Counted from the first letter of the stretch, positions 24,901 to 35,720 are shown. The stretch: DNA of 64,000 nt from Euleptes europaea (GCF_029931775.1 NC_079312.1:58718333-58782332); one strand, 5' to 3'. The notes: generated by a model from the sequence alone, not told the origin. Program-made: numbers and translations.

Positions 24901-27900
24901 TCCTGCCTTCCCCTCTGCCCTGTTTTCCCAAGCCAAAATGGCTCTGGGGGAAAAGTTACTTGCCTTGTTTTTGAACTGCACATGGAGTATGGAGCAAACA
25001 ACACCCCTCCCAGAAACCCCTTCCTCCCCCCCACACCATGGTCCCAATCTGAATTAGGCCCCCACAAGACTTAAAAAGTTATGTTCCCTGCAGCTGCTCT
25101 GTGGCTGCTGGAAAGTGAGTGTCGTCTGGGGAGGGAACCCAGATCAGTCTTCTTTAAAAAAAAACACACACACACACACACACACATTGTGTAGTTTGGC
25201 TTGGAGTACAGTATCATTAAGCCCATCATTTCTATCACATGGTCTTCCAGTCTGTGCTATGAAACAAACATTTTTTTAATACATTGTAACAATAAGACAG
25301 AACAGCTACTCTTACCTCCTCACGGAGCATCGTGAAGAGGAAGTTCATGAGGACCGAATGTTTGCGTGGATACTTCTGACACAGGGCACTGATTGCCTGC
25401 ACCACGACAACCTAGACACATGTAGGAATGCAAAGAAACCCATCACATCAGCCCTCCTCTACCACACAAAGCTAAATAAAGACCTGAAATAAAAGGAAAC
25501 CCTGTGCGTGCCTTGAACTCATCTGAGATTTCAGACATGAAGGAGGAGATCTGCTTCATGAGTCGGTCAATGCTGCTCTCGCTGCCCGTTTTCAGCAGGG
25601 TTGTGATTGCCAGGGTGGCAATGCTGCGGTTGGAGTCGGTCACGAGGTTCTCCAAGTCCAGGTTACAGGCAGTCACAGCAGACGGGTGCTTCATAGCGAC
25701 CTGGCAGAGGAAGCAGAGTTCACTCCATGCAGGCAAGATAACTAGGTGCTCCTTAGGCCTGCGCATCAAGTCATCAACAGAGACAATCCCAGTTGCTGGG
25801 AGCATTCTTTGGCCTGGGAGCCCTCCCCGCACCCTTCCAGATATGTCAGAATGGGGGGAAAGTGTAGGGGAAAAGGACGCACAGAAGAAATGATGTTATT
25901 TCCAGTGGTACTTCCTTTTTAACAGCTTAGCTACCCCAGCCCTGGCATCCAAGGCAAAGCCCCACTCAGCACTGGCTTAAACGAATCCCCATCTATATAA
26001 GGCCGTTGCATCAGCCACCGAGCTCCTGATCCTCCTTACCTTGTTGAGGGTTCGAACCGCTGCATAGCGAAGGGCTGCTTTGGGAGAACTGCAGAACAAC
26101 TGCAACACTGCAGGGAAAGATAATTTGGTTACTGACACAGACACAACAGGCTCCCATGATACGATTCAGATTTTACTCTCATGACCTTCATGTGGGGAAA
26201 TCTGAGGATGAGAATTTGCAAGAGGGGCAAGTTGCTCTATTCAGAGAACTGGGGAGGTTACCAGTCCAGCCAGCCAGTGAATGTAGCGGCTGAAGAGCCA
26301 GGTTCAAATCCCTACTTGGCCTGGGGCTTTTTTTTTTTTTTTGATGCTGGCCTTTCATTATCTCTTAATGTTTGGTTTTTACTATTTTTAGAAGAAGAAG
26401 AGTTGGTTTTTATATGCCGACTTTCTCTACCACTTAAGGCAGAATCAAACTGGCTTACAATCACCTTCCCTTCCTCTCCCAACAGACACCCTGTGAAGTA
26501 GGTGGGGCTGAGAGAACTGTGACTAGCCCAAGGTCACCCAGCTGGCTTCATGTGGAGGAGTGGGGAAACCAACCCGGTTCTCCAGATCAGAGACCACAGC
26601 TCCAAACCACCGCTCTTAACCACTACACCACGCTGGCTCTTTTATTTTGCACGCTGCCTCAGGAAGATTCTTGAAATGGCAACATAAAAATGTTCTAAAT
26701 AAATAAAGTAAACTGCACAGCTGGTTTTAACATCTTCACCCTTTCGGTTAAGCCTCTGTTTTCGTACTTACGGTGGGTATTTCTTTTTCCCTTTCAGTAC
26801 CATTCCTTTTTATTGCAACTGTTAGGCAGGAGCCTCATTACATATGAGCTCTTCCTAGAGCCACAGTGCCTGAATGCCCCTCCACTCACGTCGCTCCACA
26901 GTACAGGCCTTGCAGCAAGACTCAAAGGCTTTGCAAGCCCTACATGGAGCCCGGCAGGGACCCTTCTTCCGACAGCCAGATCAGACTTGCCCTGCGTCAT
27001 CAGTAAGCCAAACCACCTCATACAGAGAATCAGCCAGCAAGCCTCCCCCTCTCTGCAAAAACTCAATGACAAGAAAGCAAAGGAGTTACCGGACACAGCA
27101 GGTGCCAGCTCTTTGGCTGTGCAGGTGGGGAGATTGACGATGGCCGATGCCGCTTCATACACCACCATCTCATGCTTGTTCCTTAAGCAGTTCTCAATGA
27201 AATCAAACAGTGGGCTGTCACGGCTAAGACAGTACCAAAAAAGAAAAAAAGAAAGAAAGAAAGAGAGAGAGAGAACGATGGCTGTTTTACACATATGTGC
27301 TTTAACACGTGGACAGGAAACTGAAGGAATTTATTTATTCCACTAAAAGCATAAGGAAGCAAGACAGAAATTCTACCCGAGGCACATACTTGTGTCAACA
27401 GGCCATGAGACAATGGGGGAGGAGATAAGGCATGAATGGGTTCAAGGGGAGGGAACAGATTTTCCAGAAAGACCTACAATGTCATTGGGAGGGGCTGTAG
27501 CTCAGCAACAGAGGATGTGTTCTGCGTGCAGAAGGCCCTGGGGCTCAATCTCTGGCATCTGCAGTTACAGAATCTTGGGTATCAAGTATCTGGAAAATCC
27601 CTTTTCTGCCTGAGATCCAGGAGAGTAGTTGTCCGCCAGAGGAGATAACCCAAAGCCACAGGGAACAATGATCTAGCTTGGTGTAAGGCAGTTTGACATG
27701 ATTAAATATTTCTCTACCGGAAGCAAGCAGGGAAAAGTAGTATTTAGACATGTGAGTCGCACTTGCTGGTTTTTTCAAAGATGGCTAGGTTGAATATGGA
27801 AGAACTATTTTAGATCACTCCTACTACTTTCTCGTCTTGTCCATTTCACAAGAGGGAAGCTAACAAGCCACACAGCTGTGCTTTCTCCTTCCACTTTCCT

Positions 27901-30900
27901 CCACGTGCCAACTAAGAAGTTACCCTCACAGGTAATCATCATTACTGTCCAGAGATCATGGGAGATGCCACCAATACACAGTACAGGATAGGGCACAAGG
28001 GGTATTCTCTATATATAAGACAGGAAGAGGTCCTTACCCTCCAGCTTCTTCCTCTAGCAGTTTGCTGGCCACTCGGATCATCATGCAGTAGGCAAAAGGT
28101 GATTTCAGACCCTGCCGCATGAACTTGTTCAGCATCTTGTTGACAGCCAAGCGGTCATTCTTGCGCACGTGATATAGCAACCCAAGTGCATGATACTGGA
28201 GAGGTAAGCAAAGGTGGTGGGAAAAGGTCCATTATACATCCAAAGGCATACCACATGGCCAGTAACCAATAAACGAACCCCAAAATGCACAACTGAGGAC
28301 CATTAATCCATTTTAATGGGTTTCGTGTGGCTTTAAGATTCTTACTTGGACCATGATATTGTCGCTTGAGGCAGCCTCCTGAGCCTCGTTCACCCAGCGT
28401 TTCACCACATCAAAGCTGGTCTTCAGAAGGTGCTGTGATGGAAAGCAAGCCAGAAAGTGCATCAGGAATTGGCATTTAGAACAAACTTTGGGTTGTCTGG
28501 ATTGAGTTGAATCGAATTCTGCCTTCCTTCTCTCTCCATTCATCAGTTGAACCCAAATGAGAAGCAGCTGATGCTTTTCATACCAGTTGTCAAAAAGGCT
28601 TCAGAGTGATTCTATTACTACTGCTACTTCCAAAAACAGAACAAAAATGAGGATAAAATGGAGGAGAAGAGAAAGTTGTAACCTGTTTTGCGTCCCCAGT
28701 GGGGAAAATGGTGAGGTACCAATGAATTAAACAATAAAAAATTAGCCAGTGATGTTCCAAATATTTTTTAAATACAATCTTGCTCTTTCTACAGATGACA
28801 GTGGACAACATACCACTCAGTTCCCTACACATATCCATTATTCAGGGCAAGGACTCCATACACATCAACGTACCAAGGAGGACACAAGGGCAGAGCTGGA
28901 GACGCTGGGCACCTTGTCGACAATGGCCTGCTTCATATAGCGCTCAATGGCCTGCAGCATGCTGCTCTGTGGAAAAGAACAAACAGCTCCTTTTGAGAAG
29001 AGGTGGTAGGACTTCAGGGAAGGGGTGGAGAGCAAAACAAAGAACCAAGCCAGGCAGGAGACAACAGAATAAATTCAGAGGAGAACCCCCCAAAACCAAC
29101 AACATAAGAGATGGGCTACAGAAATGGAAAGGCAAAGTGATACAGTGGACAAGGGAGGCACACATGGAGAAAGTCTTCTAGCAATACGTAAGCAACTGGC
29201 ACTTACATCAGTGATCTGGCAAAGAGCCCGGACAGCAGGGCCTCTGTAGTTGTCGTCCTTCCCAGTCATGTCTTTAGTTAAACTGGAAGAAGGGGGAGAG
29301 GGTGCTTAGAGTTTTGAATTTACGCAACCAGTTTTTGAAATGAGCAGACAAAAGGCTTGCAAGAACTGAGGAAACTAAGCATGCTCTCAGCAATTAGGGA
29401 AACAAGACAAATAAATACGATAATGTGTATATGTTGCATAAAAGCTGCGCAACCCTACAGCCACACAGACAAAATACACAGACCTAAATTGGCAGATGAT
29501 GCAAGGAATATGTCCCAGTTGGCCTGCAAACAGCAACAGGCCACCACTGTGTAATAGTTTAGCTAAATTATTTGATGTCATCCTTTCTTAAGCTAGAACA
29601 TACTTTGAAAAATCCATAGCAAATTATGACTTTTTTTTTGGGGGGGGGGGGAGTCAGAAAGTGGATAGGAGAGATCAAACCCAGCTATTAAAACTTCAAC
29701 ATCTGTGTTTTAATAGACACACGACCTCTCACCAACTGTGCCATTCATATTCATAATTCTCTGTAGATATTTCTGCCAACCCTGTAAGGCTAAGAGGAAA
29801 TATGTACAGCTAAGAAAAAAGTAATGAGATCAGCTCTGTTGGGACTCACCTGCTAGTCACAATGATGACATCCTCAGCAATGCTAGACATCTCTTTGATG
29901 GTCAGGTAGCACATTCTACGGAGAGTCGGCTGGTGTGAAGAACCATGAACAAGAGCATTAGGGAGCAAGAGTACTGGCAAGGCATAATGTTGCCACTGCT
30001 GTTGAACTCCAACCATTCTCCTGTTAGGTTCCCCCCATCTTCACCACACTTTTGAGACTGCATCTGACTGATAACACAGCAACTAAGGCGGCAATCCTAG
30101 GACGTTCTGAGTAATCCCCATGGAATAGGACAGAACTTACTTCTGAGTCTAGGATTACACTGAAAGACAAATCTTTCTGCAGTTTTATGAGATGCTGGAT
30201 AAAACCCCACCTGATACCAAGTCAGACCATTTAGCCCACTATTATTGCTGCTGACAGCCAGTGGCTCTCTGAGATCTCAGGGATGAGCCTTAACAATGAT
30301 CTGTTTTGTAATCTTGGCCACGCAAAACACATGATCCCACAACAGGAGAAATCGCAAATATTCACAGAACAGATCTTACAGTTTTTCTCCCAAGGAGGGG
30401 GGGAGGGGGAGAGAGAGAACAAAGGCAGCTATCAAAACTATCTTTCTACAAAATTAAGAATGCCAAATCTTTTTTTCTGAATACTATGCAGAATTACTTA
30501 AGCCATCCAGAAAGCTCTGCAGTGAGTCAGCAGCTTCTGCTGGGCATAGTTCTGCACTCAGACCTGCAGATTTACCAGTTTTGGATGGTTATGATCTCTT
30601 GGCCTCCACGTACCATTTATAAAACAGGAAGCCTTTGCTGTGTAAGTTAACGGCACTTCCCTCTTGCCCCATCTTTTGTATAAACGTTTACCATTGGCCA
30701 GAGTAGTGTGGAATATATTCTCCACGGTAAAGCAAAACAGGATTTTTTTTAAAAAATGTTGTTAGTCTTTGTTTTAAAAAGGGAGTGGCCTGAGTCCCTC
30801 AATTAGTTGGGTTCCTGACAATTGTTACTTAAACCAACCCTTAGTTCTATTGCAGTGCTCAGTTTTTCTCCTTGCATATAAAGAAAAGACAGAGAGGCAA

Positions 30901-33900
30901 GCAGATGTTTCTGAAACAAATCCATGGAATGAGTGGGATGGCATGCTTCACACTACTTTTCTGGTTTTCAGTTGGACTTTCTGAAGAAAGGGCTATGGAC
31001 TAGGGGGTCTCAGCAGCTAGTGGCACTTGGCCCATGCCTGTCCATTCATTCCCCAGTATTGTCATCTGGTTCAATCAACTGCTCACTCAGGAGGCCAAAG
31101 AGTGGGCCAAATGAATAGCAAATGTATCAATGGAACTTTCCAGCTGCCTCATTTAGTATGGGCAAAATGGGGCCTTGGCCTGCCACTTCCCATTCCTTTG
31201 GCAGAGCAGCCCTCTGGTAGTTGTTGGGATGGGGCTACACACTACAGCTAGGGTTTCCACGCTCTTGCCCCACTCCCTCTGTCGGCATTGACAAGCACGT
31301 GTATAAGCACAAGGCTTACATCATTGGACTGGAACAGTTTTGTCATTGCAAAGAAAGATTCGGTAGCTTCCATCACGCCGAGGTGTTCCCCCTAGAATGG
31401 AAAAAACATATATATTGCTGGTAACTTGTAGGCAAAAATCAATCACCGCTACTATTTCCAGAAAAAGCACAACAGCCACTGTCATCAGTTGCCTCGAGCT
31501 CATGTCAATAGTTCACCTCAGCTGAGAGGAGAGGTCGCGAGGGCCAACTTCCTACCCACAAGGCAACACTTTCACAGCTGCCCCAGACCACAGTGGGAGC
31601 CGCTTGATGACAGCGCACAGCTGCCACCTACTTCATCACCCAGTCAGCCCGGAGGAAAACCAGATGAAACTGCCCTGCTGCTCACAACCAGCTACGGATA
31701 CTGTTGAGCCACCCGTTTCCCCAAGTGATACTGTGTAAGGCGCAAGCCCTTCAAAGTGAACAAGCAGACTGGTTTCATCTACAGAAGAAGCACGTGTCAG
31801 TTGAACAAAAAATACTCCCCATTACCTGGTTGATCAGGTACAAAATCCTGGTGAGGATATGAGCACATTTCCGAGGGTTTATAGGTGTCTCGTTGAACAC
31901 TCGAGCCTATGAACAAACAGGAGCGCAAATGAGATCTCAGATTATGTCACCGGGGGGGGGGGGGTGAGGCAAAAGGCAGCTTTTAAACAGCATTTTAAAA
32001 GAACTTACCTCTTGCAGCACAGCACTTTTCTCCAAGTGCTGGAAAGGGTTAGAACCCCCACCTGCAACATAAAAGCATTGAATCCTGTAAAGATTAAGGA
32101 TTCTCACTAGGTGCAAAACTAATTGGTGGCAGAGGTTGACAACAGCTGATGTTCATCAGCTTCTTTAAGAGAAACAAGTTTCTGAAGGAACTGGTATCAG
32201 CGACTACAGCCAGAGTGCTGAGATGAACAGAAAACACAGTTACATTTATCTTTTATTATGTGCCCCTTTCAGGTGAGCAAACTGAAATCTGTTTGGAACA
32301 GCTACTTGTTGATTACCGAATGCCAGTTCTCACTTACATCACAGTGGTTCTGCTGTTGACTCATAACTAGACAAACCAGAGTTTTGCTCGGGACAAGCCC
32401 ATGTTTTATTTAAGCTGCCTTTCTACCCAAATTATAGTACTCCAGGTGCAAACAATGAAAACATTAAAACAAGATCAAAAACATATAAATATGTAAAACA
32501 TTTAAAAACAAAACAGAACACAGACAGGAGGAAGGATCAGTGAGAATCAGTGAGGAAAGGCCAGACAAAGCACAAAGTCTTCATCTGCTGGTGGAAAACA
32601 ATCACAGAAGAGGACTGACAAGTCTCTCTGGGGAGGGAATTCCATAATTTTTAGCACAGAGCAGTCCAGTGCCCAGGACTTCCTAACATATGAGGCCTTC
32701 ATCATCATCAGATGGACCTTAAACACTGTACAGCTCAATGAGCAATTAGAGCCAGTCTATCAGAATGATGATAAAGGCATTTGTCCCTTAGTGGCATACA
32801 GGGGACACACTGCTGCTGCTTCTATTGTCCATAGCTTCACTGACCTGGTAGACACCTATGTTTCCTGGTCCTGGAAAGGCCAAGATGGTGGGGGGAGGTG
32901 ATCAGTATCTGGAGGTGGAGAAGGGAGGAAAGGAAAAGGCGAAATACGGGGGGGGGGGTTTGAAGTACATGTGGTTGTGATTGGCAGAAGGAAGGAGGAG
33001 AATGAAAGGATGATGAATATTGCCTTGAGGAGGGAAAATCTAGGAGTGGAAGACAGGGGAAAGAGATGATGAAGGTCTGGACAGGACAAGAACATAGCTA
33101 AGATTAGCCCAGATAATAGTTTTAATCTCCATGATTGGGGGAGGAAGCATTGAAACAATTTCCTTTTCACAGGCTTATTTATTTGATCCATTATACTCTT
33201 AGTAACAATTTCTTACTAGACATTACCCTTGTTTTTGGACATAAACATGTGTGTGTGTGTAAAGTGCCATCAAGTCGCAGCCGACTTATGGCGACCCGTT
33301 ATGGGGTTGCCGCCTAAAACCAAATCAGACCACTGGTCCATCGAGGTCTCTCTGAAGTCTCAAGCAGAACAGGGTCTTTCTCCACACTTGTCACCAACGA
33401 TCTTCTAAGGAGAGATGCTGGGGATTTAGCCCTGGACCTTCTGCACGTAACAGCCAAGCTTTTGTTAATGAAGAGAGTTTAGAAGGCTGGAGTTGGATTG
33501 AATATTTGACCACAAAAATAAGACCTGCTCAGTTTACGGGTCACATATCCCCATGTATTTCAGAATTCATCAAACGTAGTCACAGTGCTTTTCTCAACTG
33601 CCAAAAGAGGATAATTGCTACTGCAGAACAAAGACCCCAGTATAGAGCTTTGGATACCACCTACCCTGAGTGAATGCAGCCACTTGGACTGCTGGTATTG
33701 TTTCTCTCTATCCTCCTTCTCATGTTTGCCCTGAGTGAGGGGAGGGGGGGGAATTAACTGACCAAATACTACTTCACTGCTAGGTCTGATTCATTCGTGC
33801 TGCAGCAGAGCGCTTGGTGCAAGAGACAGGAAACATGTCAGCATCACTCCACAGCATCCTCTGTTCATAAGAAGCAGCAGCCGCATCATGGGGGCTGATC

Positions 33901-35133
33901 TTTTACATCTTTGGACCCCACAAAGTAGAATTTTAAATCAGTATTTCTAACATTCCTATCTGGGATAGATAGACCTATGTAAATATGGACATTCACAGGT
34001 TTATGAATTTAAAATCTTGAGGTTCTTGAAACCTGTCCTGTTCAAAAATTAGACATCATGGTAAATTTTTAAGCTGCCTGGACAACCAGAAATCTGGAAA
34101 TGTTCCAGTTCTGAAAAAATAATAATCTTGAGCTTAGAAACCCTGTAGCGTATATATTTTTATCCTACCCTTCCTCCAAGGAATTTAGGATTATATACAC
34201 AGCTTTTCCCTAGTCTATTTTATCCTCACAATAGGCCAGAAATATGTTTAGTTAGAAGAAGGAATGATCTCCCAGTGAGTTTAATGGCTAATGGGCTTAT
34301 GATCCCAGGTCTAGGAAAGATGTATGCCAACTTGAGCTCCTTGGAGGAACAACACGATAAAAATGTATTTGCAATTTCACAGGAACCCTAAAAGCATGTA
34401 GCATCATAAAGTTCAATTTAGTACTTTGTTCTGAAAATAGATCGCATTCTGAACTCTATTTATACTGTCCTGCCTTAGCTAGGAGTAATAGGTTTGAAAT
34501 CATGGCACAGGACAGTTCAATTCCTTAAGTTTATCACCCAGGTTGCTTCAAATGCTGCATAACTCAGAGACCAGCTTTATTCGAAAGGATTTTCCTCTCC
34601 CCTTTTTTATCCTGTAATGGCATAATGAGCAACAAACAGTATGTTGACTGCAGCAAAAAGCAATCGTGATAACAGATCCCCCCTTTATATTATGATCTTC
34701 CCCATAAGACACTGCAGAAAACCTTGACAACTTGAAATTGTCACATGAATACTTTTTTAAAAAAAATTGCAGAAAGCTTCAAAGGACTGATACTGGCAGT
34801 AGGAAAGATTTTTCTGGTATACACAGTCACCAGGGAAACTACATATAACTGCATGCAGCTAGTACAACTTACTTCTGGCTTCTCTACCACACAGCCTTGA
34901 CATGGACATTCACATTAAGGGACTCATGTAAGTGGGATTTCAAGCCTTGGACCGGGATGGAGAGCCTGTCCAAAGCAGAACCAGGCAGGAGTGGATCTTG
35001 CAGAGGGTTGCTCCCTCCTTGCCAACCAAACCCTGACAAGCCCACCCCCCTTCATCCCAACATCTCTGCTCTGCATTGGGTCTGGCACACACTCACCGGA
35101 TTCCTCATCCTTCTTATCAAACTTCTTCAGCAT
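9912..35133 (-). CDS. COPG1: COPG1, coatomer subunit gamma-1 (complete, 24 coding exons, 874 aa)
   Basis: COPG1 is a subunit of the COPI coat that forms Golgi-to-ER and intra-Golgi vesicles. Exons: 35133-35097, 32061-32009, 31906-31826, 31391-31320, 29929-29850, 29282-29207, 28966-28874, 28432-28346, 28195-28038, 27223-27090, 26107-26040, 25700-25512, 25411-25316, 23836-23593, 21724-21649, 20154-20051, 18734-18609, 17840-17772, 16968-16826, 16010-15839, 15209-15112, 12930-12792, 11462-11364, 10042-9912. All phases join and the sum is 2625 bases. Exons 1-17 give the adaptin-like helical trunk (to about residue 575), exons 17-18 the hinge, and exons 19-24 the two-part appendage. Gamma-1 rather than gamma-2 is indicated by [37 protein letters not shown] and [10 protein letters not shown]. 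Every exon uses GT-AG except exon 12, whose donor is GC. No stop or frameshift was found. Confidence 0.97.
10779..10980 (-). mobile_element. tRNA-derived SINE (GTGGCTCAGTGGTAGAGC family), older copy
   Basis: On the reverse strand it reads GGGAGGAGCCATGGCTCAGT followed by AGTAGAGCATCTGCTTGGC and a worn B box. The tail is TGATTCAGTAAAAGGC. It sits in COPG1 intron 23 next to a second copy in the same orientation. Confidence 0.8.
10985..11203 (-). mobile_element. tRNA-derived SINE, same family, younger copy
   Basis: This copy is near full length. On the reverse strand it has GGGGCCGTGGCTCAGTGGTA, then GAGCCTCTGC and a tail ending CAGCTTCATGTGTTCATGTG. It directly follows the previous copy, a tandem SINE pair. 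Confidence 0.85.
11482..11503. repeat. (TA)n microsatellite beside a COPG1 acceptor
   Basis: Eleven TA units begin about 20 bases upstream (gene strand) of the exon 23 acceptor. Only a T/C run separates the two. Confidence 0.9.
12312..12523 (+). mobile_element. hAT-type MITE with 8-base target duplication
   Basis: The ends are TAGGGTTGCCAG and GATGGCAATACTA. GGTATCAT at 12304-12311 and GGTGTCAT at 12524-12531 differ by one base. An 8-base duplication is the hAT hallmark. It lies in COPG1 intron 22. Confidence 0.85.
13560..13890 (-). repeat. Unclassified dispersed repeat, A/T-rich start
   Basis: It shares the plan of an AT-rich head followed by GGGCATTCCACAAGGGAG and then AAAAAGCCCTG with stretches at 17060-17440 and 32400-32720. 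Probably antisense 3' parts of one long retroelement family; the class is not recognised. Confidence 0.45.
16344..16641 (-). mobile_element. tRNA-derived SINE (CACCGGGTCATTCCTGACCC family)
   Basis: On the reverse strand it begins CCCTGACGCAGAGTGGTAAG and has GACCTGAGTTTGATCCC, which read as A- and B-box-like. The body includes CATCCTTCCAAGGTCGG and ATGGGTCAGGAATGACCCGG. The copy is nearly intact. It lies in COPG1 intron 19. Confidence 0.75.
17060..17440 (-). repeat. Unclassified dispersed repeat, second copy
   Basis: TTATTTATTTATTAAAAC precedes a CCTCTCC-rich stretch. CCCATTCCACAGAGCAGAAG then AAAAGGCC matches the 13560 and 32400 copies in order. Confidence 0.45.
18188..18600 (-). mobile_element. 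Bov-B LINE, 3' end of ORF, antisense
   Basis: On the minus strand this encodes [20 protein letters not shown], then [20 protein letters not shown] and a C-terminal [13 protein letters not shown]. These are the C-terminal hallmarks of Bov-B reverse transcriptase (FGHxMR, LGKVEGxRxRGRxxxRW, HxVAxSR). A TG-repeat tail follows at 18180-18187. The insert lies in COPG1 intron 17 in the same orientation as the gene and begins within about ten bases of the exon 17 donor. Confidence 0.88.
19623..19808. mobile_element. TIR element with TAGGGTTGCC / GGCAACCCTCTA ends
   Basis: The termini resemble the hAT MITE family above, but the 186-base inner sequence differs. Flanks GGGATGCT (19615-19622) and GGAATGAT (19809-19816) match at 6 of 8 bases, consistent with a worn hAT target duplication. 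Confidence 0.6.
20515..20755 (-). mobile_element. tRNA-related SINE, older family
   Basis: On the reverse strand it opens ACAGCCAGTGTGGTGTAGTG and GGTTACAGTGTCAGACTAGG, then CCAGGTTTGAATCCCC (B box). The body has GGGTGACCATGGGCCAGTC. It ends in AT-rich sequence near 20515. Confidence 0.7.
21279..21592. mobile_element. Putative TIR DNA transposon (CTGCATTCAGAYRTCA ends)
   Basis: CTGCATTCAGATGTCA at the left faces TGATGTCTGAATGCAG at the right, a 16-base inverted pair with two differences, and both continue toward TAAACTACA/TAAGCTGTAG. No clean target duplication is visible. Confidence 0.5.
22310..23360 (-). mobile_element. CR1-group LINE 3' region, antisense, split by a hAT element
   Basis: On the minus strand the right part encodes [20 protein letters not shown], then [20 protein letters not shown] and MIEAYK. 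This is the C-terminal reverse-transcriptase signature of CR1/L2-like LINEs. The left part (22310-22569) is its 3' UTR with CTGGACTAGATGGACTGCTGG. The two halves are separated by a 437-base transposon. It lies in COPG1 intron 14. Confidence 0.82.
22570..23006. mobile_element. 437-base non-autonomous hAT element with perfect 8-base target duplication
   Basis: The terminal inverted repeats are TAGGTGTGTGCA and TGCACACCCCTA. GCCATCAG occurs at 22562-22569 and again at 23007-23014. Inside there is no transposase-like reading frame. It interrupts the CR1 copy, so it is the younger of the two. Confidence 0.9.
24360..24565 (-). mobile_element. Degraded tRNA-derived SINE (GTGGCTCAGTGG family)
   Basis: GACAGCAGCTCTTCAGGGTC, CTTTCACATCACCTGCTACC and GGAGATGATGAGGATTGAAC keep the family order with many changes. 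Confidence 0.6.
24748..25203. mobile_element. Putative nested TIR DNA transposon (GGCCAAACTGCACAAT ends)
   Basis: GGCCAAACTGCACAATATG at the left faces CACATTGTGTAGTTTGGCTT at the right. An inner inverted pair, CGGCCCTAATTCAG (24851) and CTGAATTAGGCCC (25049), suggests a second TIR set. A CA microsatellite (25164-25186) lies just inside the right end. Confidence 0.5.
25164..25186. repeat. (CA)n microsatellite
   Basis: About eleven CA units at the right end of the putative transposon. Confidence 0.9.
25412..25511 (-). other. COPG1: COPG1 intron 12, non-canonical GC-AG intron of 100 bases
   Basis: Exon 12 ends SDEFK at 25512 and is followed by GCACGC. Exon 13 starts [12 protein letters not shown] at 25411 after TCTAG. 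The K/V joint is the family's conserved sequence and needs phase 0. No in-phase GT donor exists between the two exons, so a GC donor is the only simple reading. Confidence 0.8.
26390..26642 (-). mobile_element. tRNA-derived SINE (Sauria-SINE type)
   Basis: It ends in the reverse complement of the tRNA-like head (ACCACTACACCACGCTGG) and starts with AAGAAGAGTTGG then TTTTTATATGCCGAC. It is a close sibling of 7098 and 52979, in COPG1 intron 10. Confidence 0.85.
27239..27274. repeat. GAAA/GA microsatellite at a COPG1 acceptor
   Basis: On the gene strand this is a long CT/TTTC run about 15 bases upstream of the exon 10 acceptor. It may serve as its pyrimidine tract. Confidence 0.8.
27488..27702 (+). 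mobile_element. Degraded tRNA-derived SINE
   Basis: GGAGGGGCTGTAGCTCAGCA opens the copy. CCTGAGATCCAGGAGAG and GGTGTAAGGCAGTTTGACAT keep the family order. Confidence 0.65.
30088..30165. repeat. Short palindromic element
   Basis: GGCAATCCTAGGACGTTCTG faces CTGAGTCTAGGATTACACTG, with the TAATCCCCATGGAATAGG centre. It belongs to the same small family as 1870 and 47938. Confidence 0.6.
32400..32725 (-). repeat. Unclassified dispersed repeat, third copy
   Basis: An AAAACATATAAATATG-rich head is followed by GGGAATTCCATAATTTTTAG then CAGTCCAGTGCCCAGGAC. It parallels 13560 and 17060. Confidence 0.45.
33250..33470 (-). mobile_element. Bov-B-like 3' tail followed by a worn tRNA SINE fragment
   Basis: TGTGTGTGTGTAAAGTGCCA then TCAAGTCGCAGCCGACTTAT matches the tail at 18180-18230. 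From 33310 on, AATCAGACCACTGGTCCATC and GGAGAGATGCTGGGGATTTA are SINE-like. Confidence 0.55.
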
Positions 35134-35720
35134 CCTGTCCCTGGATTCAGAGATGGGCTCCAGCTGCCTAGCTCAGCAGAGGAGACCTGGCCAGGGCAAG
35201 GGTAGAGGCAAAGCTCCTGGGAGGAAAAGACTGCAGGAAGGGGGAGGGCGGGGTACAACTGAGTCGGGATGCTCAGGGGACCCTGATGGGTGCGTGCGCG
35301 CGCGTATACAGCCCTGAACCCTTCCTTCCTGCCCAGGCGCCACTTCCGGCCAGCTTGTCACTAAGACACCTCAGCCCAACACAGACACGCAAGCGCACTC
35401 GTCCGCTGGTGGGCTGCAGAGGGCAATACGTGGCTGCCAGCACTGGGGCGGAGCTACAGAGGTGACGGCACCGTGTCGTCCTTCAGCATCCAGCCAATGG
35501 TTGTGCGCAACGCTTCAGCGGCCAAAGGGATTTGGAACCTTCAGGGAGCCCTGGAATCCCCACCTCTCGGAGTCTTCCGTGATTGGTGAAGCTGCAAAAG
35601 GAAGGTGGGCGGGGTGGGGGGAGAAAAGCAGAGGCAGGGAAAGGGCGGAGAGGCTGGAGGCGCTGGAAAGTGGAGTGGGAAACCGCTGCAGGTCCTGCTC
35701 GCCCTCTGGTGTGTAAGAGA
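35097..35720 (-). promoter_or_regulatory. COPG1: COPG1 promoter and 5' UTR, GC-rich
   Basis: The stretch upstream of the ATG is GC- and CpG-rich. It holds an ETS-type site (CCGGAAGTG on the gene strand, 35349-35341), a GC box (GGGGCGGAG, 35445-35453), a CCAAT box on the plus strand (35494-35498) and one on the gene strand (35586-35582). The layout suits a TATA-less housekeeping promoter. The ETS site lies 208 bases upstream of the ATG, so transcription probably starts between about 35150 and 35450. Confidence 0.7.

Noticed and set aside
25504-25893. 129-codon plus-strand frame
   Set aside because: It is the antisense shadow of COPG1 exon 12.
26813-27346. 177-codon open frame on the plus strand
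   Set aside because: It is antisense to COPG1 exon 10 and its flanking introns; composition and context do not support a gene.
9912-35133. COPG2 instead of COPG1
   Set aside because: Diagnostic residues (MLKKF start, [28 protein letters not shown]) fit gamma-1; some positions such as PENKN and GMQPCE resemble gamma-2 but are fewer.
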